A DNA stretch of 64,000 nucleotides. Origin: Bacillus subtilis. Its GTDB lineage: Bacteria > Pseudomonadota > Alphaproteobacteria > Rhizobiales > Rhizobiaceae. Position 1 is the first letter of the stretch; the number at the start of each line of letters is the position of its first letter. The notes under the pieces are model-generated. The model saw only the letters and a list, made by a program, of their open reading frames with translations. It searched no databases and was not told where the DNA came from. The stretch covers positions 310,001 through 374,000 of the forward strand of contig JAHREI010000004.1 in assembly GCA_021733665.1 (NCBI GenBank), written 5' to 3'. Shown here piece after piece: positions 14,596 through 23,413 of the stretch. Position numbers and translations under genes: made by a program.

Positions 14596-15438
14596 ATGAA
14601 AAGACCAATCTTTAAAGTCAGAAAAACAGTGATGCCGGGCTTTGGCATTACAATGGGCTGTACGCTGCTTTATCTGACAGTGATTGTGGCTCTGCCGCTC
14701 TTTGCTCTGATTATGAAAACGGCCAGTCTCGGATTTGCGGATTTCTGGACGATTGTCAGTTCGCCGCGCGCTGTGGCGACATTCAAGCTGACCATACTCA
14801 CCTCTGCCGCCGCTACGGTGTTTAATGCTCTGTTTGGTCTGCTGATGGCATGGGTGCTGGTGCGTTACGAGTTTCCGGGCAAGCGCCTGCTGGATGCTGC
14901 TGTTGATCTGCCTTTTGCATTGCCGACCGCCGTTGCCGGTCTGGCGCTGGTAACCGTTTTATCGAAGAACGGCTGGATCGGGCAATATACTGAACCGCTT
15001 GGCATGTACCTGGCCTATACGCCTGCGGGTATAATAATCGCGATGGCTTTTACCAGTATTCCTTTTGTTATCCGCACGGTACAGCCGGTGCTTGAGGATC
15101 TGAATCATGATGTTGAGGAGGCGGCGGAGACGCTTGGTGCCAATCCGTTGCAGGTTTTTGCTCATGTGATCTGGCCGATGATCCTGCCTGCATTTCTGGC
15201 AGGTAGTGCTTTGTCCTTTGCACGTGGTTTGGGTGAGTTTGGCGCGATTGTTTTCATCTCTGCCAATCTGCCGTTTAAAACCGAAGTGACTTCGCTGCTC
15301 GTTTTTGTGCGGCTGGATGAATATGAATATCCGGCGGCGGCGGCTCTGGCGATGGTGATGCTGCTGATGGCATTTGCCATGCTGCTGATAACCAATCTGA
15401 TGCAGGCACGGCAGCTGCGCTATGCGGAGCGAAACTGA
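14596..15438 (+). CDS. cysT: Sulfate ABC transporter permease CysT (CysU)
   Basis: This is one of two membrane subunits of the sulfate importer. It has 280 residues and six predicted membrane helices. The ATPase-docking (EAA) loop is EEAAETLGANPLQVFAHVIWPMILPAFL. Conserved family stretches are PFALPTAVAGLALVTVL and GLGEFGAIVFISANLPFKTEVTSLLVF. The ATG at 14596 has a weak ribosome site. The stop is one base before the cysW start, so the two are translated together. No cysA follows in this window. Confidence 0.92.
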   Translation: MKRPIFKVRKTVMPGFGITMGCTLLYLTVIVALPLFALIMKTASLGFADFWTIVSSPRAVATFKLTILTSAAATVFNALFGLLMAWVLVRYEFPGKRLLDAAVDLPFALPTAVAGLALVTVLSKNGWIGQYTEPLGMYLAYTPAGIIIAMAFTSIPFVIRTVQPVLEDLNHDVEEAAETLGANPLQVFAHVIWPMILPAFLAGSALSFARGLGEFGAIVFISANLPFKTEVTSLLVFVRLDEYEYPAAAALAMVMLLMAFAMLLITNLMQARQLRYAERN

Positions 15439-15439
15439 T

Positions 15440-16294
15440 ATGGCGATTTTGGCTTTTCCTGCTTTAGCTTCTGAAAAAACTTCACCGCAGTTTCGACGCA
15501 GACTTTGGGGGCGGCGCTTTTTAATCGGACTAGCCGTTGTTCTGTCACTGATCGTGCTCGGCATTCCGATGGCAGTGATTTTCTCTGCAGCCTTTGGCAG
15601 CGGTATGGGACGCTTTTGGGCAGAAATTACCAAGCCGGATACGATGCATGCGGTGTGGCTGACTGTGCTGACGGCGATTGTGGTTGTACCGATCAATATG
15701 GCGTTTGGTGTTTGCGTGGCATGGCTGGTAACACGGTTCCGCTTTCCCGGGCGGCGTTTGTTGATCAGCTTTATTGAGATACCGTTTTCTGTATCGCCGA
15801 TTATTGCCGGTACAGCCTATCTGTTTCTCTATGGCGCGCAGGGGATGCTGGGGCCTTTGCTGGAGAGCTATGATCTCAAGATCATGTTCACAATTCCGGC
15901 GATTTTTCTGGTCAGCCTGTTTGTCACCAGCCCTTTCGTTGCCCGTGAGCTGATCCCGCTGATGGAAATGCAGGGCGGCGAGGATGAAGAGGCGGCATTG
16001 TCGCTCGGTGCCAGTGGTCTGCAAACCTTCTTCTATGTGACGCTGCCGAATATCAAATGGGCGCTGCTCTATGGCGCTGTGTTGTGTAATGCGCGGGTGA
16101 TGGGCGAATATGGCGCTACATCAATTGTCTCTGGCGCCATTCGCGGTAAAACCAATACGCTGCCTTTACAGGTTGATCTGTTGTTTCAGGATCAGAATAC
16201 GGTTGGCGCATTTGCTGCGGCTTCAACATTGGCGGTGCTGGCACTGCTGACGCTGGTGGTGAAAGTCTGGCTGGAACGCAAACAGATTGATTAA
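15440..16294 (+). CDS. cysW: Sulfate ABC transporter permease CysW
   Basis: This is the second permease subunit, 284 residues with six membrane helices. Family hallmarks are the EAA loop EEAALSLGASGLQTFFYVTLPNIKWALLYG and the stretch RVMGEYGATSIVSGAIRGKTNTLPLQVDLLF. The start at 15440 has GGAG upstream (inside the end of cysT) and fits better than the ATG at 15422, which overlaps cysT by 17 bases. It ends the operon; a terminator follows and the next genes converge from the other strand. Confidence 0.92.
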   Translation: MAILAFPALASEKTSPQFRRRLWGRRFLIGLAVVLSLIVLGIPMAVIFSAAFGSGMGRFWAEITKPDTMHAVWLTVLTAIVVVPINMAFGVCVAWLVTRFRFPGRRLLISFIEIPFSVSPIIAGTAYLFLYGAQGMLGPLLESYDLKIMFTIPAIFLVSLFVTSPFVARELIPLMEMQGGEDEEAALSLGASGLQTFFYVTLPNIKWALLYGAVLCNARVMGEYGATSIVSGAIRGKTNTLPLQVDLLFQDQNTVGAFAAASTLAVLALLTLVVKVWLERKQID

Positions 16295-16301
16295 AAAAAC
16301 G

Positions 16302-16345
16302 AAGCCGCCTCTGAAGCTGATTCAAAGACGGCTTTTATCTTTTTG
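16302..16345. terminator. Bidirectional terminator between cysW and the polyamine operon
   Basis: An imperfect stem AAGCCGCCTCTGAA / TTCAAAGACGGCTT is flanked by T-runs on the plus side (TTTTATCTTTTT) and seven A before it (T on the minus strand), so it can serve both convergent operons. Confidence 0.7.
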
Positions 16346-16357
16346 TAATTGTTTATT

Positions 16358-17149
16358 TTATTGCGGCTGTGCTGCTGTCTTGCGCTGGGTCAGGATCATC
16401 ACCAGTGCAATCAATATTGTACCGACAATGAAGACAAAGGCAGCGGCAGCAATAGCCGGACTGATATTCTCGCGGATGGTGGAGAACATCTGCCGCGCCA
16501 GTGTGCGCTGGTTCGGGCCTGCGACGAACAAAGTCAGCACTACTTCATCCAGCGAAGTTGCAAAAGCAAACACTGCACCGGAGATAATGCCGGGTTTTGC
16601 TAGCGGCAATGTCACTTTTTGCAAGATGACATAGGGCGGAGCACCGAGGCTGGCAGCGGCTTGTTCCACCCGCCGGTCCACGCTTTGCAGTACGGCCAGC
16701 ACATTGATAACCACGAATGGCACAGCCACAACCGTGTGGGCAATGATCACGCCGGTATAGGAATTGAGCAGGTCATATCGCGCAAACATCAGCTGCATGC
16801 CCACGCCGAGTACCACAGCAGGCACGACCATCGGCAGTAGAAACACTGTTTTGATAGAGTTGAACACGAAGGAATATTGATTGCCGCGCAGCCCCAGTGC
16901 ACCGACGGTTCCCAGCACCGTTGCTAGTGCCGTGGTGCCGACGGAGATAATCAGGCTGTTGATGATTGAGCGCCGCCATGCGTCCGCCTGCACCAGTTCC
17001 TGAAACCAGCGTGTCGAGTAGCCTTCCATCGGATAGCCGAGCAATGCCCCGCTGGTGAAAGCCAGCGGCAGAATTGCCACCAGCGGTGCCAGCAGGAAAA
17101 ACACCACCGCTGCGCCAAACAGAAGTTTGAGGAGTTTGAAGCCGTTCAT
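16358..17149 (-). CDS. ABC transporter permease, spermidine/putrescine type (PotC/PotI-like)
   Basis: Inner-membrane subunit of a polyamine-type importer, 263 residues with six membrane helices. The EAA loop reads EQAAASLGAPPYVILQKVTLPLAKPGIISGAVFAFATSLDEVV, a typical polyamine-permease signature. GGAGG lies seven bases before the ATG. Its start overlaps the stop of the upstream permease gene (ATGA). It is the last gene of a four-gene operon with binding protein, ATPase and partner permease. Substrate is inferred from the family; putrescine, spermidine or another small cation are all possible. Confidence 0.9.
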   Translation of the reverse strand: MNGFKLLKLLFGAAVVFFLLAPLVAILPLAFTSGALLGYPMEGYSTRWFQELVQADAWRRSIINSLIISVGTTALATVLGTVGALGLRGNQYSFVFNSIKTVFLLPMVVPAVVLGVGMQLMFARYDLLNSYTGVIIAHTVVAVPFVVINVLAVLQSVDRRVEQAAASLGAPPYVILQKVTLPLAKPGIISGAVFAFATSLDEVVLTLFVAGPNQRTLARQMFSTIRENISPAIAAAAFVFIVGTILIALVMILTQRKTAAQPQ

Positions 17150-18339
17150 GAACGTACCTCCTTCTCGGTCGAGAGACGCATATAAATCGTATAGAGCAGA
17201 ATGGTTGCAATCAGCAGAACCATGCCGAGTGCACCAGCCATACCCCAGTTTGCCGCGCCCATTGCGTAGAAGGCGATGACCGAGCTGATCAACTGATCTT
17301 TTGCACCACCAATCAGAGCAGGGGTGATGTAATAGCCAAGCGCTGTCATGAAGACGAGCAGCGAGCCGGAAACCACACCGCGCATAATCAATGGCAACAG
17401 CACATGAAAGAAAGAACGCAGCGGATGTGCGCCGAGCGAGGCGGCAGCGGGCATCAGGTTCTTCGGAATGCCGATCAGCACACTGAACACCGGCAGTACC
17501 ATGAATGGCAACAGCACATGGGTCATGGCGATAATCACACCGGTGCGATTGAAGATCAGCGCCAGTGGTTCACTGGTGATGCCGATCGAAATCAGCGCAT
17601 TATTAATCAGCCCCTGATCCTGCAACAGGATAAACCATGCGGCAGTACGCACCAGCAGCGATGTCCAGAGCGGCAGCAGTACCGCGCCGAGCAATAGCTG
17701 ACGCTTCCAGCCTTCAACGGAGGCGGCAACCATAGCGAACGGAATGCCGATCAGAATACAGGCAATGGTGACGCTGAGGGCAGTGATGAAGGTGCGTACC
17801 ATAATGGTGACATTGGCAGAGGCATCCGCTGGCAGAGAGCGGATTTCGCCGGAAATATCGCGCTCCATATCAATGGCTGCCAGCAGGTTGCGGTCTGTTA
17901 TTGTGCCGGAGGCTGCACTGGCAATGGCTTGCCAGTAAGGCTGTTCGCCCCATTTTTTATCAATCGCGACCAGATCAACCTGATTATAATCAACCGGTTC
18001 TTCAAGCTTGGTCAGTTGATTGCGGGTTTTGCTCATCAATGTGCGGAAACCGGGCTGCGCACTGTTGAGACGACGTACCAGATCGCCGTAAAGTTGGGCG
18101 TCATCATTGTTGCGGATATCTTCCGCCAGCGCGGCCTTCATTTCCGGTGTCGGTGGCGTTTCTGGATTCCAGCTGCTTACTGCCTGCGCGGTGAGCGGCA
18201 GGGCTTTGGCGGCAACCGGATCGGATACGGCCTCTTTCATCATCGTCACCAGCGGGATGATGAAAAACACCAGAAGGAACAGGCCCAGCGGTGCGACAAG
18301 TGCGAAGGATTTTAAACGTTGTCGTTGTATTTCGCTCAT
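17146..18339 (-). CDS. ABC transporter permease, spermidine/putrescine type (PotB/PotH-like)
   Basis: This is the larger permease subunit, 397 residues. After a first membrane helix (SFALVAPLGLFLLVFFIIPLVTMM) comes a periplasmic segment of roughly 150 residues, unusually long for PotB/PotH and typical of some rhizobial members. The remaining five helices carry the EAA loop (PAAASLGAHPLRSFFHVLLPLIMRGVVSGSLLVF). The ATG at 18339 overlaps the ATPase stop as ATGA and is preferred over the 18384 start, which lies inside the ATPase gene. Confidence 0.9.
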   Translation of the reverse strand: MSEIQRQRLKSFALVAPLGLFLLVFFIIPLVTMMKEAVSDPVAAKALPLTAQAVSSWNPETPPTPEMKAALAEDIRNNDDAQLYGDLVRRLNSAQPGFRTLMSKTRNQLTKLEEPVDYNQVDLVAIDKKWGEQPYWQAIASAASGTITDRNLLAAIDMERDISGEIRSLPADASANVTIMVRTFITALSVTIACILIGIPFAMVAASVEGWKRQLLLGAVLLPLWTSLLVRTAAWFILLQDQGLINNALISIGITSEPLALIFNRTGVIIAMTHVLLPFMVLPVFSVLIGIPKNLMPAAASLGAHPLRSFFHVLLPLIMRGVVSGSLLVFMTALGYYITPALIGGAKDQLISSVIAFYAMGAANWGMAGALGMVLLIATILLYTIYMRLSTEKEVRS

Positions 18340-19430
18340 GCCGCTGCCTTTGCAGGTTTGCTCTGAGCCGCAATTGGCCAGCAATCAGCAGGCGAGAAAG
18401 ACAGCGTCACCGGATCACCGGCTTTAAGCGTATGGAAACTGCGGTCGGCTTTGGTGACAAGGCTCTGGCCCGCAAAGTCCAGCGCTACACGCAGATGATC
18501 GCCGTGATAGACGATATCGCTGACCGTGGCAGATAATTTATTGGAAGTACCATCGTCGGTGTTCAGCCGCACACGTTCGGGGCGCAGCGACAGGCGGATA
18601 TCCTGACCAGCCAGCAGCGGTGCTTCTGCATCAACGCGAATATCCTGACCATTGCTCAGGCGAATTTGGGTCTGACCGTTAAGCGCACCGGAGACTTTGC
18701 CGTCGATCAGGTTGGTTTCACCGATAAATTCCGCAACAAACTGTGTCGCCGGATGGTCGTAAATCTGGGATGGCGTGCCGATCTGTTCAATCTTACCGCG
18801 ATTGAAGACGGCAATGCGGTCGCTCATAGTCAGCGCTTCAGACTGGTCATGCGTCACGAAAACAATGGTCAGGCCGAGACGGTGATGCAATTCGCGGATA
18901 TCAAGCTGCATCCGTTCGCGCAATTGCTTGTCGAGCGCGCCGAGCGGCTCATCCATCAGCACTACTTCCGGCTCAAAGACTAATGCGCGAGCCAAAGCGA
19001 CACGCTGCTGCTGGCCACCGGAGAGCTGTGAAGGTTTGCGTTCCAGCATGGTGCCGAGCTGCACCATATCCAGCGCTCGTTTCACACGATCCTGCATATC
19101 GGACTTGGAAAGCCCGCGCATTTTCAGCGGGAAAGCCACGTTTTCGGCAATGGTCATATGGGGAAACAGCGCATAATTCTGAAACACCACGCCCATATTG
19201 CGCTTATGCGGCGGGAGCTGATCTATGCGTTTGCCGTCAACACTGACCGTGCCGCCGGTAGGGCGTTCAAAACCCGCCAGCAGCATCAGCAATGTGGTTT
19301 TGCCTGAGCCGGAAGGGCCGAGCATGCTGACGAACTCGCCTTTGCCGATTGTCAGATCCAGATTATCGACAACTGTCAGTGAGCCGAATGCTTTGCTCAC
19401 CTTATCAAAATGAATGAATGGATTATTCAC
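18336..19430 (-). CDS. ABC transporter ATP-binding protein, spermidine/putrescine type (PotA-like)
   Basis: ATPase that drives the polyamine-type importer, 364 residues. It has Walker A GPSGSGKTT, Q-loop VFQNYALFPHMT, signature LSGGQQQRVALARAL, Walker B VVLMDEP, D-loop SALD-equivalent GALD and switch His (VTHDQ). The C-terminal third is a TOBE domain (from about 280). The start codon is GTG with GAGG eight bases upstream. It is coupled to the permease by ATGA overlap. A hairpin in the 290-base gap separates it from the binding-protein gene. Confidence 0.92.
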   Translation of the reverse strand: MNNPFIHFDKVSKAFGSLTVVDNLDLTIGKGEFVSMLGPSGSGKTTLLMLLAGFERPTGGTVSVDGKRIDQLPPHKRNMGVVFQNYALFPHMTIAENVAFPLKMRGLSKSDMQDRVKRALDMVQLGTMLERKPSQLSGGQQQRVALARALVFEPEVVLMDEPLGALDKQLRERMQLDIRELHHRLGLTIVFVTHDQSEALTMSDRIAVFNRGKIEQIGTPSQIYDHPATQFVAEFIGETNLIDGKVSGALNGQTQIRLSNGQDIRVDAEAPLLAGQDIRLSLRPERVRLNTDDGTSNKLSATVSDIVYHGDHLRVALDFAGQSLVTKADRSFHTLKAGDPVTLSFSPADCWPIAAQSKPAKAAA

Positions 19431-19602
19431 GCGTAAAACCTCTAATGGAGCGGATCACCGGTGTAATTGCTGCGGGCAAAGCTGTTTTCGGGATTAAAAC
19501 AGGACCGTGACTGCTGTTGTCTGCTGCGGGGCGGCAACAGGAAATGCGCTTGTAAATAAATGACCGTGAAGCGGTCTGAAAATCGTGTGATTTGTTATAC
19601 AG

Positions 19603-19639
19603 CCGGAGTAAGGAAAGCTGCTGAGCGCAGCCGCTCCGG
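19603..19639. other. Hairpin between binding-protein and ATPase genes
   Basis: Nested stems CCGGAG/CTCCGG and GCTGC/GCAGC, with no T-run after them. Such hairpins between a binding-protein gene and its permease genes often stabilise the upstream mRNA; here this is inferred. Confidence 0.45.
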
Positions 19640-19722
19640 TGCCAAGCAACCTCACGGGGGAAAGGTCACACGCGCCAAAACGGCTGCATAACCGAGCATG
19701 CAATGCCGGTTTTCAGATCAGC

Positions 19723-20772
19723 TTACTGAGCAAGCCATGCGTTGAACCGCTGGTTCAGGCTTTCCGAATTATCAGTCCAGAACTCCACGCCGATTGCTGC
19801 CGCATCGGTCATATTGGCCGGAGTGGTCGGAAGATCCTTGCGGTATTTCTCATCGACGAATTTATCGGCTTCGATATTCGGCAGACCATAGGTGATATAT
19901 TCAGGCAGTTTGGCCTGATTGTCGGCTTTGCTGGTAAAGGCGATGAAGTCCATCGACTCTTTCGGGAAAGGTGTGCCTTTCATGATTGCCCAGCTATCGA
20001 CGGCATAGATGCTGCCAGGCCAGACAAAACCGAAATTCTTGTTTTCCGTACGGTTCAGGGCGTTGATACGGCCGTTATAGACCGAAGCCATCACAACTTC
20101 ACCGGAGGAGAGCAGCTGTACCGGCTGTGCACCGGCTTCCCACCACACAATATGCGGCTTGATTTCATCGAGTTTTTTGAACGCGCGCTCCACACCTTCC
20201 GGTGTTGCCAGCACATCATAAACATCCTTGGCAGCAACGCCGTCTGCAATCAGCGCAAATTCAAGAGAATACTTGGCGCTTTTGCGCAACGAGCGTTTGC
20301 CCGGGAATTTTTTTACATCCCAGAAGTCAGCCCATGATTGCGGCGCTTCTTTCATCGTGTCGCCATTATAGGCAATACCGGTTGACCAGACGATCGCGCC
20401 GACGCCACAGTCATGCACTGCAGCCGGTATGAACTTGTCTTTGCCGCCGAGTTTTTCCCAATCGATTGTTTCATAAATGCCGTCGGCACAACCAAGTTCC
20501 AGCTCTTCGGCTTCAACCTGCACGACGTCCCAGTTGGTTTCACCGGCTTTGACTTTAGCCTGCAGCACGCCGTAGCCGCCATCCCAGCTTTCATCAAGCA
20601 CCGGTTTACCCAGTTCTTTGGCAAAAGGTTTGAAATAAATTTCGCGCTGACCGTCTTGATAACTTCCTCCCCAGGAGACGACAGTGAGGTCGCGTGCCTG
20701 AGCAGAACCGGCTGCGAGAGCCAGACCGCCAAGCATGGTGCAGGCAGTGAATGCAATATGCGTAAGCTTCAT
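19723..20772 (-). CDS. ABC transporter periplasmic binding protein, spermidine/putrescine type (PotD-like)
   Basis: This is the first gene of the polyamine-type uptake operon. The 349-residue protein has a signal peptide (cleavage after AQA, near residue 26) and the bacterial solute-binding fold: LTVVSWGGSYQDGQREIYFKPF, WDVVQVEAEELELGC, the hinge block GVGAIVWSTGIAYNGD and SVYNGRINAL. Sequence style is that of rhizobial binding proteins loosely annotated as spermidine/putrescine-binding; the true ligand may be another cationic or amino compound. GGGGAA lies eight bases before the ATG. A roughly 600-base divergent region separates it from the aminotransferase gene. Confidence 0.88.
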   Translation of the reverse strand: MKLTHIAFTACTMLGGLALAAGSAQARDLTVVSWGGSYQDGQREIYFKPFAKELGKPVLDESWDGGYGVLQAKVKAGETNWDVVQVEAEELELGCADGIYETIDWEKLGGKDKFIPAAVHDCGVGAIVWSTGIAYNGDTMKEAPQSWADFWDVKKFPGKRSLRKSAKYSLEFALIADGVAAKDVYDVLATPEGVERAFKKLDEIKPHIVWWEAGAQPVQLLSSGEVVMASVYNGRINALNRTENKNFGFVWPGSIYAVDSWAIMKGTPFPKESMDFIAFTSKADNQAKLPEYITYGLPNIEADKFVDEKYRKDLPTTPANMTDAAAIGVEFWTDNSESLNQRFNAWLAQ

Positions 20773-21379
20773 TGATTATTCCCCACAGTTTATTGTTATG
20801 AAATTTGTTGCAACAAGTTATTCATAGGAAGTGCAGAGGGGCAAGTGCTGATTATGCGGTTCGCGTACAATTAATGTCGCATAAGTGATGAGCTAATTTA
20901 GTGCTGTTCTCATTTAAATCATGACCTTTTGTTGCAGCTTCTGCGTGTTGCTCATCAATTTTTGAACCTTATCTGCGGTTGAAAATGGTTTCTGATATAT
21001 GAAACCATGCGGGGAATGGTGTTTGTTTTCCGGCGCTTGAAATGCTTGTCTTCCGTAAACGTCAGTTTACCGGACTGTGTGTTTCATCTGTTGAAGTTGA
21101 TGCAGTTTCGGAATGAATTTGTGCGCTAAAATGATGGTTTGCTGATTTCATTGAAGCTTCTGCACACAGGAATAAATTTTAAAAATACCTGATTTTAAAT
21201 TGCGTAGTTGCACTTCCCTAGAAGAATTTTATTGTAATTCGTGCATGCGGTGGGGCAGGTGACCGGTCATAATTGACGGCACCAGCCGGTTCTTGTGTTA
21301 TGCAAACCATCGCAGCAGGCCGGAATTTGTTAGAGACAGGTTTCCGGAATTCAGTTTGATTCGCATATGGAGAAGTGAC
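20773..21379. other. Divergent intergenic region
   Basis: About 600 bases between the polyamine-type operon and the aminotransferase gene. No convincing small gene, RNA or repeat is seen. It must hold the promoters of both units. Confidence 0.35.
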
Positions 21380-22234
21380 ATGGGCCAGATTGGTCGCAGC
21401 TGGACATTTTATAAAGGCAAATGGCATGAGGGCGATGTGCGCATTCTGGGCGCATCTTCGCAGGCAACCTGGCTTGGTTCCCTTGTCTTTGACGGTGCAC
21501 GCGGTTTTGAAGGCGTGATCCCTGATCTTGATCTCCATAGTGCGCGTGTGAACCGCTCTGCAGTAGCACTCGGCTTGAAGCCGACCTATACGCCGGAAGA
21601 AATTATGGAGCTGACCCGTCAGGGCATGGCGAAATTCGGTGAGAATGCTGCGGTCTATATCCGTCCGATGTATTGGGCGGAAGAGGGCGAAGCCAATGTG
21701 GTTTTACCGGCGGCTGAAAGCACTGACTTTGCACTGTGTCTGGAAGAAATTCCGTTAGGTGAGCCGACCGGCTTTACGATTACGACCACCCGTTTCCGTC
21801 GCCCGACGATTGAAACCATGCCACTGGATGCAAAGGCTGCCTGTCTTTATCCGAATAATGCCCGCATGATCCGTGAAGCGCGTGCCAAGGGTTTCGGCAA
21901 TGCGCTGGTATGTGACATGCTGGGTAATGTGGCGGAACTGGCTTCCTCTAACGTTTTCATGGTTCGTGACGGTGAAGTGTTTACGCCTGCGCCAAACGGC
22001 ACATTCCTCAACGGTATTACCCGTCAGCGTGTGATGGGGCTGCTGCGCGATAATGGCGTGACCGTAACTGAAACGACTTTGCGCGTGGAAGATTTCCGCG
22101 AAGCAGATGAGATTTTCTCAACAGGCAATCATTCCAAAGTTGTGCCGGTGATCGGCTTCGATGACAAGCAACTGAGCTATGGTCCGGTTGCGCAGAAAGC
22201 CCGTAAGCTCTACTGGGATTGGGCACATTCATAA
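21380..22234 (+). CDS. Branched-chain-amino-acid aminotransferase family protein (class IV)
   Basis: PLP enzyme of fold type IV that interconverts branched-chain amino acids and their keto acids. It has 284 residues. The Schiff-base lysine is in MPLDAKAACLYPNN (Lys152), and the PLP-contacting motif is GNVAELASSNVFMV (Glu186). GTFLNGITRQ further on is the phosphate-binding turn. The start is the ATG at 21380 with GGAGAA seven bases upstream; the longer frame (21293) lacks one. Some class IV relatives are D-amino-acid or aminodeoxychorismate enzymes, so ilvE identity is likely but not proven. It stands alone, with a bidirectional terminator after it. Confidence 0.85.
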   Translation: MGQIGRSWTFYKGKWHEGDVRILGASSQATWLGSLVFDGARGFEGVIPDLDLHSARVNRSAVALGLKPTYTPEEIMELTRQGMAKFGENAAVYIRPMYWAEEGEANVVLPAAESTDFALCLEEIPLGEPTGFTITTTRFRRPTIETMPLDAKAACLYPNNARMIREARAKGFGNALVCDMLGNVAELASSNVFMVRDGEVFTPAPNGTFLNGITRQRVMGLLRDNGVTVTETTLRVEDFREADEIFSTGNHSKVVPVIGFDDKQLSYGPVAQKARKLYWDWAHS

Positions 22235-22252
22235 GAATGTCCCTCTAATGAT

Positions 22253-22285
22253 AAAAGCCGCGAGACTGAGTTTCGCGGCTTTTTT
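22253..22285. terminator. Bidirectional terminator
   Basis: The stem AAAAGCCGCGA / TCGCGGCTTTT is followed by T on both strands. It serves the aminotransferase (+) and the YbhN-like gene (-). Confidence 0.8.
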
Positions 22286-22289
22286 GTTG

Positions 22290-23240
22290 TTATGATTTGA
22301 TATCAATTTTGCGCTTTTTAGAAAATTCACTTTTCTCAAAAACCAGCACCACGATGAGAGAAATACCGAATGGTATCAGCAGATAGAGCAGGCGGAAGAC
22401 AATCAGCGCTGCCAGCACATCTGCCGGATTAAGATTGGGCAGACCGGTGATGAACAGAAACTCCAAAACGCCGAGGCCACCCGGCGCGTTGGAGATCAAA
22501 GCCGCCGAGAAGGAGATCAGGAAAATGCCCAATACGATCAGGAAGCCCGGATGGTTCGCTTCAGGTAGTACGAAATAGATAATACCTGCCGCGCCGATCA
22601 GTTCCAGCGGTGCAATTAGCAACTGCCATTTCACTACGGAAAGGCGCGGATAGGATAGCTGGAATTTGGAGCCGATACGCAGCGGGCGCAATTGCATCCA
22701 GCTGCCGAATACATAGAGCGCAACCAGTACCAGAATAACAATACCTGCAGCAATTGCGAGGCTTTCAGGGATATCGCTGTTAAAACGCTGCAGGAGATCA
22801 GGCTCGATCAGCAGGACAATCGCGCTCAGGATCAAGGTGCCGAGCGCAAAGGTGAAAGAACAGAAACCGACGAGAACTGCAACTTCCGCACCGGAAAGAC
22901 CTTTGGACGAATAGGCACGATAACGGACAACAGCACCGGAAATCACTGATGCACCGATATTATGCGACAGTGCATAGGCGGTGAAGGAGCATAGGCTGAT
23001 AAACAGCCATGAGATTTTCTTATGCAAATGCTTCAGCGCAATGCGGTCATACCCGGCCAAAGACATATAGGACAACAAAGCACAACTTGCGCTTAGCAGC
23101 CATTGTTTCAGCGTAATTGCGGCAAGACTGTCAATTACATCTTCAAGAGAAATGCTGCGCAGTTCTTTATAAAGAAGCCATACGGATATGGTAACCGCAC
23201 CGAGGCCGATTGTCGGCCAGATGTAATCTTTCCATTTCAT
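22290..23240 (-). CDS. YbhN/UPF0104-type integral membrane protein (LPG synthase TM-like)
   Basis: This 316-residue protein has about eight hydrophobic segments and belongs by appearance to the lysylphosphatidylglycerol synthase transmembrane (flippase-like) family: YDRIALKHLHKKISW, the conserved SHNIGASVISGAVVRYRAYSSKGLSGAEVA block, and SNAPGGLGVLEFLF. MprF uses such a domain to flip aminoacylated lipids, but this protein lacks the catalytic synthetase domain. In E. coli ybhN lies near cardiolipin synthase; here no lipid gene is adjacent. The role is inferred to be lipid handling. Confidence 0.8.
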   Translation of the reverse strand: MKWKDYIWPTIGLGAVTISVWLLYKELRSISLEDVIDSLAAITLKQWLLSASCALLSYMSLAGYDRIALKHLHKKISWLFISLCSFTAYALSHNIGASVISGAVVRYRAYSSKGLSGAEVAVLVGFCSFTFALGTLILSAIVLLIEPDLLQRFNSDIPESLAIAAGIVILVLVALYVFGSWMQLRPLRIGSKFQLSYPRLSVVKWQLLIAPLELIGAAGIIYFVLPEANHPGFLIVLGIFLISFSAALISNAPGGLGVLEFLFITGLPNLNPADVLAALIVFRLLYLLIPFGISLIVVLVFEKSEFSKKRKIDIKS

Positions 23241-23413
23241 CTATCAGATGACACCTTCTTGCTGTTGGTGTGGTCACTTATGTAATCGCCGGATTGCAGA
23301 CTTTTAAGGGCCGGTTCTCTGTTGATTGATTCCACATCACCTATTTGTAACAGGTATTCACATGTTGTCAGTTTTACTGCTTCGCACTTTTAACGATTTT
23401 TATGTCTTAATCA

